NCBI GenBank assembly: GCA_017462565.1
Contig: JAFTQW010000020.1
Location: 1-64,000 of the forward strand
DNA: 64,000 nucleotides
Reading direction: 5' to 3'
DNA from: Ruminococcus sp.
GTDB lineage: Bacteria > Bacillota > Clostridia > Oscillospirales > Ruminococcaceae
Part shown: one piece after another, positions 1-7,752 of the stretch
How the letters are laid out: every line of letters starts with the position of its first letter
Position numbering within the stretch: position 1 is the first letter of the stretch
Made by a program: the position numbers and the translations under genes
The notes under the pieces: model-generated
What the model was told of the DNA's origin: nothing
Databases searched by the model: none
The model's input: the letters and a program-made list of their open reading frames with translations, nothing else

Positions 1-96
1 AACGATATCTTCAAGCTTATGTCGGATATTTCCGTATCTCGTCCTCCTCGGATCTGTTAGTTCGGAAAGCCGTTCTGTTAATCTTTCTATCTTCAT
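1..96 (-). CDS. ISAs1-family transposase, N-terminal fragment (runs off the left edge)
   Basis: Only the first 32 codons are inside the window, read from ATG at 94-96 down to base 1 with no stop. The N-terminus (MKIERLTERLSELTDPRRTR, then YGNIRHKLEDIV) resembles the DDE_Tnp_1-associated segment that begins ISAs1-family transposases, where a conserved D-P-R-R is followed by a basic, hydrophobic helix. No strong ribosome binding site is seen (AGAAGA just before ATG). The outer end of this IS probably lies near 127-147, where a CAGCATTTAC terminus similar to the 220-bp repeats elsewhere in the window is found. Only the N-terminus is visible, so intactness cannot be judged. Confidence 0.6.
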   Translation of the reverse strand, partial: MKIERLTERLSELTDPRRTRYGNIRHKLEDIV

Positions 97-126
97 TCTT
101 CTATTTTACCACTTTTCTGATAAAAT

Positions 127-147
127 GTAAATGCTGTTGCCGTGCGT
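127..147. repeat. Putative IS terminus resembling the ends of the 220-bp repeat family
   Basis: On the minus strand this reads ACGCACGGCAACAGCATTTAC. The left ends of the repeats at 9843 and 57281 read GCACGGCGCAGCATTTGC and GCGAGGCAACAGCATTTGC. The shared core CAGCATTT with a GC-rich outer flank suggests a common transposase-recognised end. It lies just upstream of the transposase start, where an IS terminus is expected. Inference from similarity only; the other IS end is outside the window. Confidence 0.4.
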
Positions 148-148
148 A

Positions 149-190
149 AAAAGCCTGTCCGAACAGAGATCATTCTCTGTTCGGACAGGC
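149..190 (-). terminator. Intrinsic terminator after the YdcF-like gene
   Basis: A perfect 17-bp stem (153-169 with 174-190; GCCTGTCCGAACAGAGA and its complement) with a 4-nt loop is followed on the minus strand by TTTTT. It ends transcription of the minus-strand operon and shields it from the IS. The stem contains the CTGTCCG motif found in three other terminators here. Confidence 0.85.
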
Positions 191-238
191 TCTAAGAACT
201 GCTCATATATAATTATTATCCGCTTAATAATATTTATC

Positions 239-1021
239 CTAATCTGAAATTCCATAATAAGCAATGCCAAACCATTCTCTGACCCAATATGTCGGAACAA
301 GCCACCATGATATAGTGGCAGAAATATTTTTAGCGTTCATGCCAATTTTTTTTGCAAGAATTTCTGCTCTGAGCTGATGATAACCGTCTGTAACAATAGT
401 TATATCCGTGCAGAGTCCTTCACGTTCTATCAAATCTTTGGAAAATCTCAGATTTTCTTTTGTGTCGGAAGATTTTTCCTCCATATAGATCCTATCGGCA
501 GAAATTCCCTTTGAAACAAGATAATTCTTCATACAAAGAGCCTCGCTTATCAGTTCATCGCTGCCCTTTCCGCCTGAAACGATCACAGCCGTCTCTTCAT
601 GTTCCGAAAGAAAGCCGTATGCGGCATCCAGTCTTTTTTTAAGCATAAGACTCGGTCTGCCGTCCTTCACTTGACAGCCGAGAACAATCAGCGTTGTATT
701 TCCGTTTTCAGGATGATCGTTCATTGCTTTCAGCATAAAAATGCTCACTGTTACTGCAAAAATCAGACATATTCCGGCAATAGAAGAAAAAACAGAAATA
801 AATATTTTTCCTGCCGGCTTGCTCCACATCTGCTTTACCAATTCGCAGAACGGTCTGAAAAATACGAAACAAGCGGTTAAAGCTGCGGAAACAAAAGCGC
901 CTGCACAGTTTCCGATGTTGATTATTCCATGTGAAAACGGAATCAAGAACAAAATCGCAGCAATAAATGAAATAAGAGCCGGGATGATCTTTATTCCGGT
1001 AAATTCAAAAAAATTACTCAT
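239..1021 (-). CDS. YdcF/SanA-like DUF218 membrane protein
   Basis: 260 aa. Three hydrophobic segments (about residues 12-28, 36-54 and 72-96) anchor the protein, followed by a DUF218 domain at about 108-245. Family signatures visible are VLGCQVKDG (113-121), SGGKG (149-153), the DTKEN stretch near 186-190 and TDGYHQLRA (211-219). YdcF/SanA proteins are envelope-associated; E. coli SanA affects vancomycin sensitivity and YdcF binds S-adenosylmethionine, but no reaction is settled for this family. The gene follows the PHP phosphoesterase by 6 bp, so the two are probably co-transcribed, and a strong terminator follows. Family assignment is secure; function is not. Confidence 0.8.
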   Translation of the reverse strand: MSNFFEFTGIKIIPALISFIAAILFLIPFSHGIINIGNCAGAFVSAALTACFVFFRPFCELVKQMWSKPAGKIFISVFSSIAGICLIFAVTVSIFMLKAMNDHPENGNTTLIVLGCQVKDGRPSLMLKKRLDAAYGFLSEHEETAVIVSGGKGSDELISEALCMKNYLVSKGISADRIYMEEKSSDTKENLRFSKDLIEREGLCTDITIVTDGYHQLRAEILAKKIGMNAKNISATISWWLVPTYWVREWFGIAYYGISD

Positions 1022-1027
1022 TCTCTC

Positions 1028-1861
1028 CTACTTTTTAGATGTAAATTTCAGAATTCTTTCAAGATTTTCTTTTGTCGTTGAGTCGCTTCCAAGATGAGTT
1101 GGTACGCAGTTATAAAGTCCGTGGAAATCAGAACCGCCCGTTTCTATAAGTTCATATCTTGAAGCAATAGCAGAAAGCTCTTTGCGGCAGTTTTCATCTG
1201 CGGAATAATGCCCTGTCTCCACTCCGTCAATCTTGCCGTCTTTGGCAAGTTCTTCAAGAAGCTCAATGCTGTCATACTGCGCCGGATGAGCCATAACAGC
1301 AACGCCCTTTGCAAGATGAATAAGATCAATAACAAAATTCACATCCGGATATTCACGTTCAACGTAGCAGGAACCGATCTGAGGATTAAAAAGCTCTCTG
1401 TCCAGATCGCCGTACATTTCAAGAGCGTATCCGTAATCTATCAAAGCACGCATTATATGCTGTTTGAAAATACTTTTCGAAGCTGTTGTATGCTTCAGAA
1501 TGCTTTCGATAGTTATAGGATATTTCTCCATAACCTTATTTATCATTTCCTTTGAACAGGCTTTTCTTATCTCGCAGGATTTAAGGCACAGTCCCTCAAG
1601 TCTGTCCGGTTTTTTCGGATCATAGCATAAAATATGAACCTTTCTGTTCCTCTTTTTATCCCAGGCAGACAGCTCTGTTCCGTGAAGAATTTTCACTCCT
1701 TCTCTCTCTCCGAGAACATCGGAGCGTGAAAACGAAGCCATTGTATCATGATCAGTTATCGAAAGCCACTCGATGCCTGTACGTTTAGCCTGAGCAATTA
1801 TATCTTCTATTCCGAGCGAACCGTCGGAAAGCTTGGTATGACAATGCAGATCACAGATCAT
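1028..1861 (-). CDS. PHP-domain phosphoesterase (RNase AM / YciV-like)
   Basis: 277 aa, close to the usual size of stand-alone PHP phosphoesterases. Metal-binding motifs are visible: DLHCHTKLSDG (4-14), TDHDT (36-40), a glutamate near 65 (TELSAWD), MAHPAQYD near 190 and GGSDFHG near 242. Related enzymes (YciV/RNase AM) hydrolyse 3',5'-nucleoside bisphosphates and trim RNA 5' ends using a trinuclear metal site. Likely cytoplasmic: no signal peptide or membrane segment is visible. It lies upstream of the DUF218 gene in transcription order and 185 bp downstream of rsmI, so it may have its own promoter. Substrate is inferred from the family. Confidence 0.8.
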   Translation of the reverse strand: MICDLHCHTKLSDGSLGIEDIIAQAKRTGIEWLSITDHDTMASFSRSDVLGEREGVKILHGTELSAWDKKRNRKVHILCYDPKKPDRLEGLCLKSCEIRKACSKEMINKVMEKYPITIESILKHTTASKSIFKQHIMRALIDYGYALEMYGDLDRELFNPQIGSCYVEREYPDVNFVIDLIHLAKGVAVMAHPAQYDSIELLEELAKDGKIDGVETGHYSADENCRKELSAIASRYELIETGGSDFHGLYNCVPTHLGSDSTTKENLERILKFTSKK

Positions 1862-2046
1862 ATTAATCCTCTCTTTCTCTGCTAATATTGAAAATAATTG
1901 CAGTGAAGTTATCAGAAGTTGTTTCTATTTTACAGATATATACAAAATCCACAACAATTATACCATATAGTTTCAAAGAATGCAAGCTTTTCACGAATAT
2001 TTCATATACTTACCATAAAACTTTAAAAGAGAGATCATTTATTATT

Positions 2047-2880
2047 TTATTTATCGGAGCAAAAAGCTGAATAAAGCTCGCCTTTTTTGAATCCGCTTTC
2101 TTTGGCAACGGCTTTGCAAGCGTCAACCGGACGTTCACCCATATCGACAAGCTTCTGAACCTGCATTATTGCCTCTTCTACTGTAAGCTTTTCGCCATTT
2201 TCCTCGCCTTTTCCTTCAAGGACAAGCACATATTCGCCTTTCGGCTCACGCTCGCTGTAGTATTCAATGGCTTCTCCGAGACTCATGCGAAGCACCTCTT
2301 CATGAATTTTCGTAAGCTCACGGCAAAGCGAGATTTTTCTCTCTCCTCCGAAAAAAGCCGTCAGATCGCCAAGAGTATTTCTCAGCTTATGCGGAGCTTC
2401 GTAAAACACCATAACTGCTGTTTCGTTTCTCAGTTTTTCAAGACGTTCAGTCCGTTCCTTTTTTGCAACGGGAAGAAATCCCTCAAACGTGAATCTTTTT
2501 GTGTTCAGCCCTGAAACAGCCACTGCCGATACGACCGCACTCGGTCCGGGAACAACTTTTACCTCAATGCCGTTTTCTGCGCACATCTTTACAAGAACCT
2601 CTCCCGGATCAGAAATACAGGGCATTCCGGCATCCGTAACGATACCGCAGCTTTCTCCGGCAAGCAAACGCTCAATAATACGCTGTCCGTCCGCCTTAGA
2701 GCTATGCTCATGAAAGCTTACAAGCTGTTTTTTTATCTCGTACCTGTTAAGAAGTTTAAGAGTAACTCTCGTATCTTCGGCGCATATGAAATCCACGCTT
2801 TCAAGCGTTTTAAGCTGTCTGAGCGTTATGTCCTCAAGATTGCCGATCGGAGTTCCTATAACATAAAAAATTCCGCTCAT
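2047..2880 (-). CDS. rsmI: 16S rRNA (cytidine1402-2'-O)-methyltransferase RsmI
   Basis: 277 aa, full length. RsmI 2'-O-methylates C1402 in the 16S rRNA decoding centre using S-adenosylmethionine. Tetrapyrrole-methylase-fold motifs are visible: VIGTPIGNLEDIT (7-19), CAEDTR (33-38), VTDAGMPCISDPG (81-93), VPGPSA (110-115) and FEGFLP (132-137), with FYEAPHK near 160. The start codon overlaps the stop of the upstream methyltransferase gene by 4 nt (ATGA), indicating translational coupling. The same pairing (YabB-like methyltransferase with rsmI) is found in other Firmicutes. Confidence 0.95.
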   Translation of the reverse strand: MSGIFYVIGTPIGNLEDITLRQLKTLESVDFICAEDTRVTLKLLNRYEIKKQLVSFHEHSSKADGQRIIERLLAGESCGIVTDAGMPCISDPGEVLVKMCAENGIEVKVVPGPSAVVSAVAVSGLNTKRFTFEGFLPVAKKERTERLEKLRNETAVMVFYEAPHKLRNTLGDLTAFFGGERKISLCRELTKIHEEVLRMSLGEAIEYYSEREPKGEYVLVLEGKGEENGEKLTVEEAIMQVQKLVDMGERPVDACKAVAKESGFKKGELYSAFCSDK

Positions 2881-3599
2881 ATCTGCTCCTTTCCGATAGC
2901 GTAAATTTTCTGAAGCTCTTCCGAAAAGCCGTTTTCACTGCGGATATAAAGCTGCTGTTCAACTTTCATAAACGGCTTTGAACCCTTTTTCCCCTCAATG
3001 AGAAAGAGCCATGGAGCTTCGTCGGGATTCTTTGAAACAAACCGCAGACGCTTAGGTTCGATATTATGATTTTTCATGGCAAAAATAACGTCGCTGAGCC
3101 TTTCGGGTCGATTGCAGACGCAAAGCCGTCCGCCGAATTTAAGAAGCTTCTCCGCTGCGCCGCAGACGTCGTCGATATTGCACATTATCTCATGACGGGC
3201 GATCTTCTGGGCGGTTATCGCACTCTCAAAGCCTGCGTTTGCGGCCTTATACGGCGGATTGCAGGTTACAAGATCAAGTCTGCCGAGCGGAGCTTCATCC
3301 CACAATTCTTTAAGATCGGCGCATATCGGAATGATGCCGGAGGTATCGCTTTTCTCCATACCGAGACGAAGCTGATTTATGGCTTCCTCCTGAATATCAA
3401 CAGCATAAGTTATCTGCGGAGGAAGCTTTTTCTGCATTATAAGCGGAATTATACCGCATCCCGTTCCAAGATCGCAGACCTTATCCTTACTGCGGTATCC
3501 CGAAAAATCGGCAAGAAGGAAAGCGTCTGTTCCGAATCGGTGATCTGAGCTTGCACAGACAAAAATTTTATCGGTCAGCTTTTCAAATTTATATTCCAT
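2877..3599 (-). CDS. TrmN6/YabB-like SAM-dependent methyltransferase
   Basis: 240 aa. A class I methyltransferase of the tRNA1(Val) adenine-37 N6 (TrmN6) type. The SAM-binding loop DLGTGCGI is at 43-50, the acidic residue that grips the ribose is in YAVDIQ (65-70), and the catalytic NPPY tetrad of N6-adenine methyltransferases is at 114-117. The family modifies tRNA A37; the exact tRNA substrate in Firmicutes is less certain, so I give no symbol. It overlaps mnmA by 1 nt upstream (TAATG) and rsmI by 4 nt downstream, placing it in a tRNA/rRNA-modification operon. Confidence 0.88.
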   Translation of the reverse strand: MEYKFEKLTDKIFVCASSDHRFGTDAFLLADFSGYRSKDKVCDLGTGCGIIPLIMQKKLPPQITYAVDIQEEAINQLRLGMEKSDTSGIIPICADLKELWDEAPLGRLDLVTCNPPYKAANAGFESAITAQKIARHEIMCNIDDVCGAAEKLLKFGGRLCVCNRPERLSDVIFAMKNHNIEPKRLRFVSKNPDEAPWLFLIEGKKGSKPFMKVEQQLYIRSENGFSEELQKIYAIGKEQI

Positions 3600-4675
3600 T
3601 ACTTTATCGTTCCTCCGCCGACAACGCAGTCTCCGTCGTATAAAACTACCGCCTGACCGCTTGTAACGGCTCGCTGAGGTTCATCAAACTCTACCATATA
3701 CTCTCCGTTTCCGAGATACGAAGCAACGGCAGGCTGTTCATGCTGGCTATAGCGTGTTTTTGCGGTAACTCTCATCGGCTCTTTCAGCTCGGATACAGAA
3801 ATCAGATTGAAGTCGTCGGCAATAAGCGTTTTCGTGTACAGATCCTTTTCATCCCCGAGTACGACCGTATTTGATTCAATGTCTTTTTTTACTACATAAG
3901 CAGGTTTTCCCAAAGAGATTCCCAATCCTTTGCGCTGTCCGACAGTATAGTTGATTATCCCCTTATGTTCGCCGAGAACTTTTCCAGATGTATCGGTAAA
4001 ATTTCCGGAAGTTATCTCTGCTCCGGTAAAACGCTCGATAAATCCTGCATAATCGCCGTCCGGAACAAAGCATATATCCTGACTGTCCGGCTTTGACGAA
4101 TTTACAAGGCCTGCTTTTTCCGCAAGACTGCGTACCTGAGTTTTTTCCAGACTGCCAAGCGGAAAAAGAGTATGCGCAAGCTGTTCCTGAGTAAGCGAGT
4201 AAAGCACATATGTCTGATCCTTGCTGCGGTCTTTAGAACGTTTCAAAAGCCAGCGTCCCGAAGCTTCATCGTATTCATTCACTGCATAGTGTCCGGTAGC
4301 GATATAGTCAAATTCAAGCTCCAGCGCTCTGCGGAGCATTTTATCAAATTTAACGTGTCTGTTGCACTCGATACACGGATTTGGCGTTCTTCCGCATAAA
4401 TAGCTGTCCGCAAAATGCTTCATAACATATTCACGGAAATTATCCTTGAAGTTAAAAACAATATGCTCAAATCCAAGACGATATGCCACGCTTCGTGCAT
4501 CCATAACGTCTGAAAGAGCGCAGCAGGTCTTGCCTTCCTTCTGCGCCTCTGATATATCTTCATCCGAAAAGAGCTTTAAGGTTGCTCCCATAACTTCGTA
4601 ACCCTGCTCCCTGAGAAGCATTGCGGCAACCGAGCTGTCAACTCCGCCGCTCATTCCAACCATAACTTTCTTCAT
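3599..4675 (-). CDS. mnmA: tRNA-specific 2-thiouridylase MnmA
   Basis: 358 aa. MnmA adenylates and thiolates U34 of the Lys, Glu and Gln tRNAs, taking sulfur from a persulfide relay. Visible elements are the PP-loop SGGVDSS (9-15), the first catalytic cysteine in TPNPC (Cys101), TGHYA (128-132), KDQTYVLYSL (152-161) and the second catalytic cysteine in QDICFVPDGDY (Cys202). The C-terminal beta-barrel region is complete. It is followed directly by the TrmN6-like gene (1-nt overlap) and lies 14 bp downstream of the HAD gene in the same operon. Confidence 0.96.
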   Translation of the reverse strand: MKKVMVGMSGGVDSSVAAMLLREQGYEVMGATLKLFSDEDISEAQKEGKTCCALSDVMDARSVAYRLGFEHIVFNFKDNFREYVMKHFADSYLCGRTPNPCIECNRHVKFDKMLRRALELEFDYIATGHYAVNEYDEASGRWLLKRSKDRSKDQTYVLYSLTQEQLAHTLFPLGSLEKTQVRSLAEKAGLVNSSKPDSQDICFVPDGDYAGFIERFTGAEITSGNFTDTSGKVLGEHKGIINYTVGQRKGLGISLGKPAYVVKKDIESNTVVLGDEKDLYTKTLIADDFNLISVSELKEPMRVTAKTRYSQHEQPAVASYLGNGEYMVEFDEPQRAVTSGQAVVLYDGDCVVGGGTIK

Positions 4676-4689
4676 AATATAAAAATTCC

Positions 4690-5340
4690 TTATTTGAATA
4701 ATACTTCAAGTTCTTTCAGCGATCTCACATAATGATCTGCCATATCGGCAATGAGACTCTGCTCATTCCAAGAAACTTCATCGTAAATGCCTGCCGTTAC
4801 AAATCCCGCTTTTGCTGCCGTTTCTATGCAGTGAAGCGAATCCTCAACAACAAGAACTTCCTCCGGTTCTGAACCAAGCCTTTTTGCTCCGCCAAGAAAG
4901 ATATCAGGAAAATTTTTTCCCAGAGGATATTCGATCTCCGTCAGCAGAAATTGAATCCGTTCCCGGATTCCACAGCGTTTCAGAACAGCTTCTGCAAGTC
5001 CTTTATATGTAGCCGTAGCGACCCCGTATGGTACACCCTTTTCGTCAAGAAAGTCAAGGATTTCTTTTGCATACGGCTTCAGCGGAATATTTTCTTCATA
5101 TTCTGTCCGAACCAGCTCTTCAATACGTTTTATAATATACTCAATTGTACATTCAAGTCTGAATTCGTCTATAAAATACTGCGCTGATTCCTCAATGGTC
5201 ATTTTTCTTACCCTGTCGGATATATCCGGAGGAATATTTTCAACACCGTTTTCTCTGAGAAGCCTGCGGTCTATTTTAGTCCATATCTTCATGGAGTCTA
5301 TCAGCGTTCCGTCAAGATCAAAAATTATTCCTTTTATCAA
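4690..5340 (-). CDS. HAD-superfamily hydrolase (beta-phosphoglucomutase-like subfamily)
   Basis: 216 aa. A haloacid-dehalogenase phosphatase: motif I FDLDGTLIDS starts at residue 7 and carries the nucleophile Asp and the acid/base Asp, an alpha-helical cap follows, motif II is at ATATY (about 109), and motif III/IV is VVEDSLHCIETAAKAGF near 170. The cap position (between motifs I and II) places it with the phosphoglycolate phosphatase / beta-PGM group. Substrate is unknown. The gene sits 3 bp downstream of the C39-like lipoprotein gene and upstream of mnmA. Confidence 0.85.
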   Translation of the reverse strand: MIKGIIFDLDGTLIDSMKIWTKIDRRLLRENGVENIPPDISDRVRKMTIEESAQYFIDEFRLECTIEYIIKRIEELVRTEYEENIPLKPYAKEILDFLDEKGVPYGVATATYKGLAEAVLKRCGIRERIQFLLTEIEYPLGKNFPDIFLGGAKRLGSEPEEVLVVEDSLHCIETAAKAGFVTAGIYDEVSWNEQSLIADMADHYVRSLKELEVLFK

Positions 5341-5343
5341 GGC

Positions 5344-6339
5344 TTACTCCTCCATATATGAATCTGCCGTATTCACATCTGTCAACTCATATCCGGAGTC
5401 CGCCGAGTTTTCTTCAATCAACTGCTCTTTACGGCTCCAGACATCGTTATTCTCAATTTCCGGATCAGGAGTAAAATTTCCTTCCGTTTCCGAATCACCG
5501 CATATAACGACTGCCTGCTTATACATAATATCGTATATCATCTCAAATTGGTCGATCGAATACGTCGTATTTCCGACTAAAGGATCTCCGGCATAAACTA
5601 TTCCTTCATTGAGATCATACCCGTAAATAGCCATACAGTGCTGATAATCGTTGAAAATCATATCCTCGCCGTTTCCGGCGGTCCATTTATAATTCGGATA
5701 AGATTCCGTAAGATACATGGTCGCCCAGACTATAACAGGTCTGCCCTGATATATCTGATAAAACAGATCACGGAAATCCGTTCCGGAAAGATCGGCCGCA
5801 TAGCACGGCGAATCGATCGATTCAAAATATTCGTATGCAGATTTTACTATTACCGGCGAATAACATCCGAATCCGTTATTCGATCTTGGGTCGCCCAGGT
5901 AAGCCTGAGTCATTGTAACCGAGCCGGCATAATCCACAGGCATAAAATTGTCGCAAAGCTCTTCCTTATCGATGTTGAATCCGTGATAATTAAGGACCTC
6001 TGCAAGAGCTGTTATTTCACATCCTGTCGGAAGCTCCGGTTCCTGAAGAACCGTCTCGAAGCCATCAAGAACAAAACTGTCGGGAATTGTATAATCATCC
6101 GGAACGCTCACATCAATTGAAAAAGGCTCTGTTTCAGTCTCTCTGTATTTCTCGGTGACATACATGGCTGCGTCCGATATCTCCGATGCATCCGGTTCTG
6201 ATGAAATTTCCGCTTCGTTTGAAGCTCCCGTTACCGATACAAAAGAATCGTCCATTGTCGGAACCTTGCTTCCACAGGACGTTAAGATCAGCGAGGTAAT
6301 AAAAGCGGCAGCGGCAATGCCTGTAAATTTCTGTATCAT
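5344..6339 (-). CDS. Secreted lipoprotein with a C39-like cysteine peptidase domain
   Basis: 331 aa. The N-terminus has a lysine, a hydrophobic core and a lipobox LTSC (Cys22), so it is probably tethered outside the membrane. After an acidic, Ser/Glu-rich linker (about 27-80) comes a peptidase_C39_2-like papain fold: LPTGCEITALAEVLNYHG (Cys107 as candidate nucleophile), DYQHCMAIYG (His234) and YAGDPL (Asp252). The C-terminus is acidic again. Proteins of this domain type are common in Firmicutes, but substrates are mostly unknown. It is unusual inside a tRNA-modification operon, 6 bp downstream of tmcAL. Peptidase activity is inferred from conserved Cys/His/Asp. Confidence 0.8.
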   Translation of the reverse strand: MIQKFTGIAAAAFITSLILTSCGSKVPTMDDSFVSVTGASNEAEISSEPDASEISDAAMYVTEKYRETETEPFSIDVSVPDDYTIPDSFVLDGFETVLQEPELPTGCEITALAEVLNYHGFNIDKEELCDNFMPVDYAGSVTMTQAYLGDPRSNNGFGCYSPVIVKSAYEYFESIDSPCYAADLSGTDFRDLFYQIYQGRPVIVWATMYLTESYPNYKWTAGNGEDMIFNDYQHCMAIYGYDLNEGIVYAGDPLVGNTTYSIDQFEMIYDIMYKQAVVICGDSETEGNFTPDPEIENNDVWSRKEQLIEENSADSGYELTDVNTADSYMEE

Positions 6340-6345
6340 TGAATT

Positions 6346-7548
6346 TTACTCCATGTCTATCATTATTTTTGCCCTGTAATCTTTCTGAGCAGAGTTTACC
6401 GTTTCAAGAGCAAGACCGTAAACGTCGGAAGCTCTTATTTCCAGCTCGGCAAATCTTTCAGCGGTTTCATTAAGCTGTGAAAGCCTTGCAATGGACGAGG
6501 CATAGGGTATAGCCGTCATATGTTTTGCCTTGGCAAGGATTTCCTTTCCTCTCTCGTTAAACGCAAGGATTCTTCCATAAGGCGGAAGTTTTTTCATATC
6601 GTCCTTTGTTATTCCGATAAGAAGAGAAAGCATAATACGTCTTATCCGTGACATTGTGTATCTTTTTGTTTTTACCGTGAAGAGAAGCTCGTCCAGCGAA
6701 CCGGACATTCTTGCTCCGTAGATCCTGTTTTCAAGCCCCTGACCTACGTCGCTTATTTCAGCTATTTCATCAACAGATGTGCTTCGCAGCTTATAAAGAA
6801 GAACTCTTTCAAGTCTGCTTAAAGAAGCGATTTCGCCGTTTCTCACAGCGCCTGCGATTGCCTCCGTCCACAGAGATGTAGTATACGCCCCTATAGAATC
6901 AGCGCTGTACCCTGATGCAATTTTATCACGGATATAGGATGCGCTTGCATATCCGTTCTCCGCAGCAGCTCCGTCATGCGGAACACTTACTCTTTTAATC
7001 GTAAAAGGTTTCATTATTGAAGCATATTTTTTCAAGGCTCTCATATACTCGATAGCGAGAAGATTATTTGGCGAAGATATTATTTCTGCTATTTCCGGTT
7101 CTATTCCGTTTATAACCGAATTAAGCGCTCTTGGATAAGTATATCCCTTTTCCATTATCTGACGGATATCATCATGATGAACCATTGCCGTTATCTCGAT
7201 AGTTTCAAGAGCTTTTTCAAGCTTTGACGTATCTCCGCACTCGCTGCCGAACGAAAGCTCTTCCACAACGCCGAGGGAATCGAGAAGAAAAACTGCTCCG
7301 GCGGCGAAATTTTCCGCAGATGAAAGACAATACTGCACAGGAAGCTCTATAACAAGATCTGCGCCGGAGCGAACGGCAAGTCTGGCTCTGTCGAGCTTAT
7401 CCATAATTGCGGTATCTCCTCTTTGAACGAAATTTCCGCTCATTACCGCAACAATATGAGTTGCACCATTTTTTCTCGTTTCACGGATATGATGAAGATG
7501 TCCGTTATGGAAAGGATTGTATTCGCATATGATTCCACTGATTTTCAT
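6346..7548 (-). CDS. tmcAL: tRNA(Met) cytidine acetate ligase TmcAL
   Basis: 400 aa from the chosen ATG at 7546-7548. TmcAL uses acetate and ATP to make N4-acetylcytidine at the wobble position of elongator tRNA(Met). The nucleotidyltransferase signature EYNPFHNGH is at residues 9-17, GNFVQRGD follows near 40, and the helical C-terminal half is complete. The reading frame is open 13 codons further upstream, but GAGAGG sits at the right distance before MKISGI, which is the usual family start. First gene of the minus-strand operon, behind a good promoter at 7599-7627. It may use the acetate pool also handled by the divergent ackA. Confidence 0.92.
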   Translation of the reverse strand: MKISGIICEYNPFHNGHLHHIRETRKNGATHIVAVMSGNFVQRGDTAIMDKLDRARLAVRSGADLVIELPVQYCLSSAENFAAGAVFLLDSLGVVEELSFGSECGDTSKLEKALETIEITAMVHHDDIRQIMEKGYTYPRALNSVINGIEPEIAEIISSPNNLLAIEYMRALKKYASIMKPFTIKRVSVPHDGAAAENGYASASYIRDKIASGYSADSIGAYTTSLWTEAIAGAVRNGEIASLSRLERVLLYKLRSTSVDEIAEISDVGQGLENRIYGARMSGSLDELLFTVKTKRYTMSRIRRIMLSLLIGITKDDMKKLPPYGRILAFNERGKEILAKAKHMTAIPYASSIARLSQLNETAERFAELEIRASDVYGLALETVNSAQKDYRAKIMIDME

Positions 7549-7598
7549 TTTACTACCTCTCTTGATAAAATTCAATATTTTTTTCAAAACTTTCGCTT

Positions 7599-7627
7599 AT
7601 TTTACATTTTATTTGCAAAAAAATCAA
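7599..7627 (-). promoter_or_regulatory. Sigma-A-type promoter of the tmcAL-mnmA-rsmI operon
   Basis: On the minus strand TTGATT (7622-7627), a 17-bp spacer and TAAAAT (7599-7604), about 50 bp upstream of the tmcAL start. Divergent from the ackA promoter. Confidence 0.6.
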
Positions 7628-7676
7628 TTCATTTTGACACTTTTTTGTGCCGGAACAAAAAAAATTAAAAAAACAC

Positions 7677-7704
7677 TTGCAATTCGCTGAAAAAAGTATA
7701 TAAT
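7677..7704 (+). promoter_or_regulatory. Promoter of ackA
   Basis: TTGCAA (7677-7682), a 16-bp spacer and a consensus TATAAT (7699-7704); the start codon is about 48 bp further on, behind GAAAGGA. Confidence 0.7.
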
Positions 7705-7752
7705 TATATATGGTCAAATATAAAAAAATGCTTTTGAAAGGAAAATATTTAT

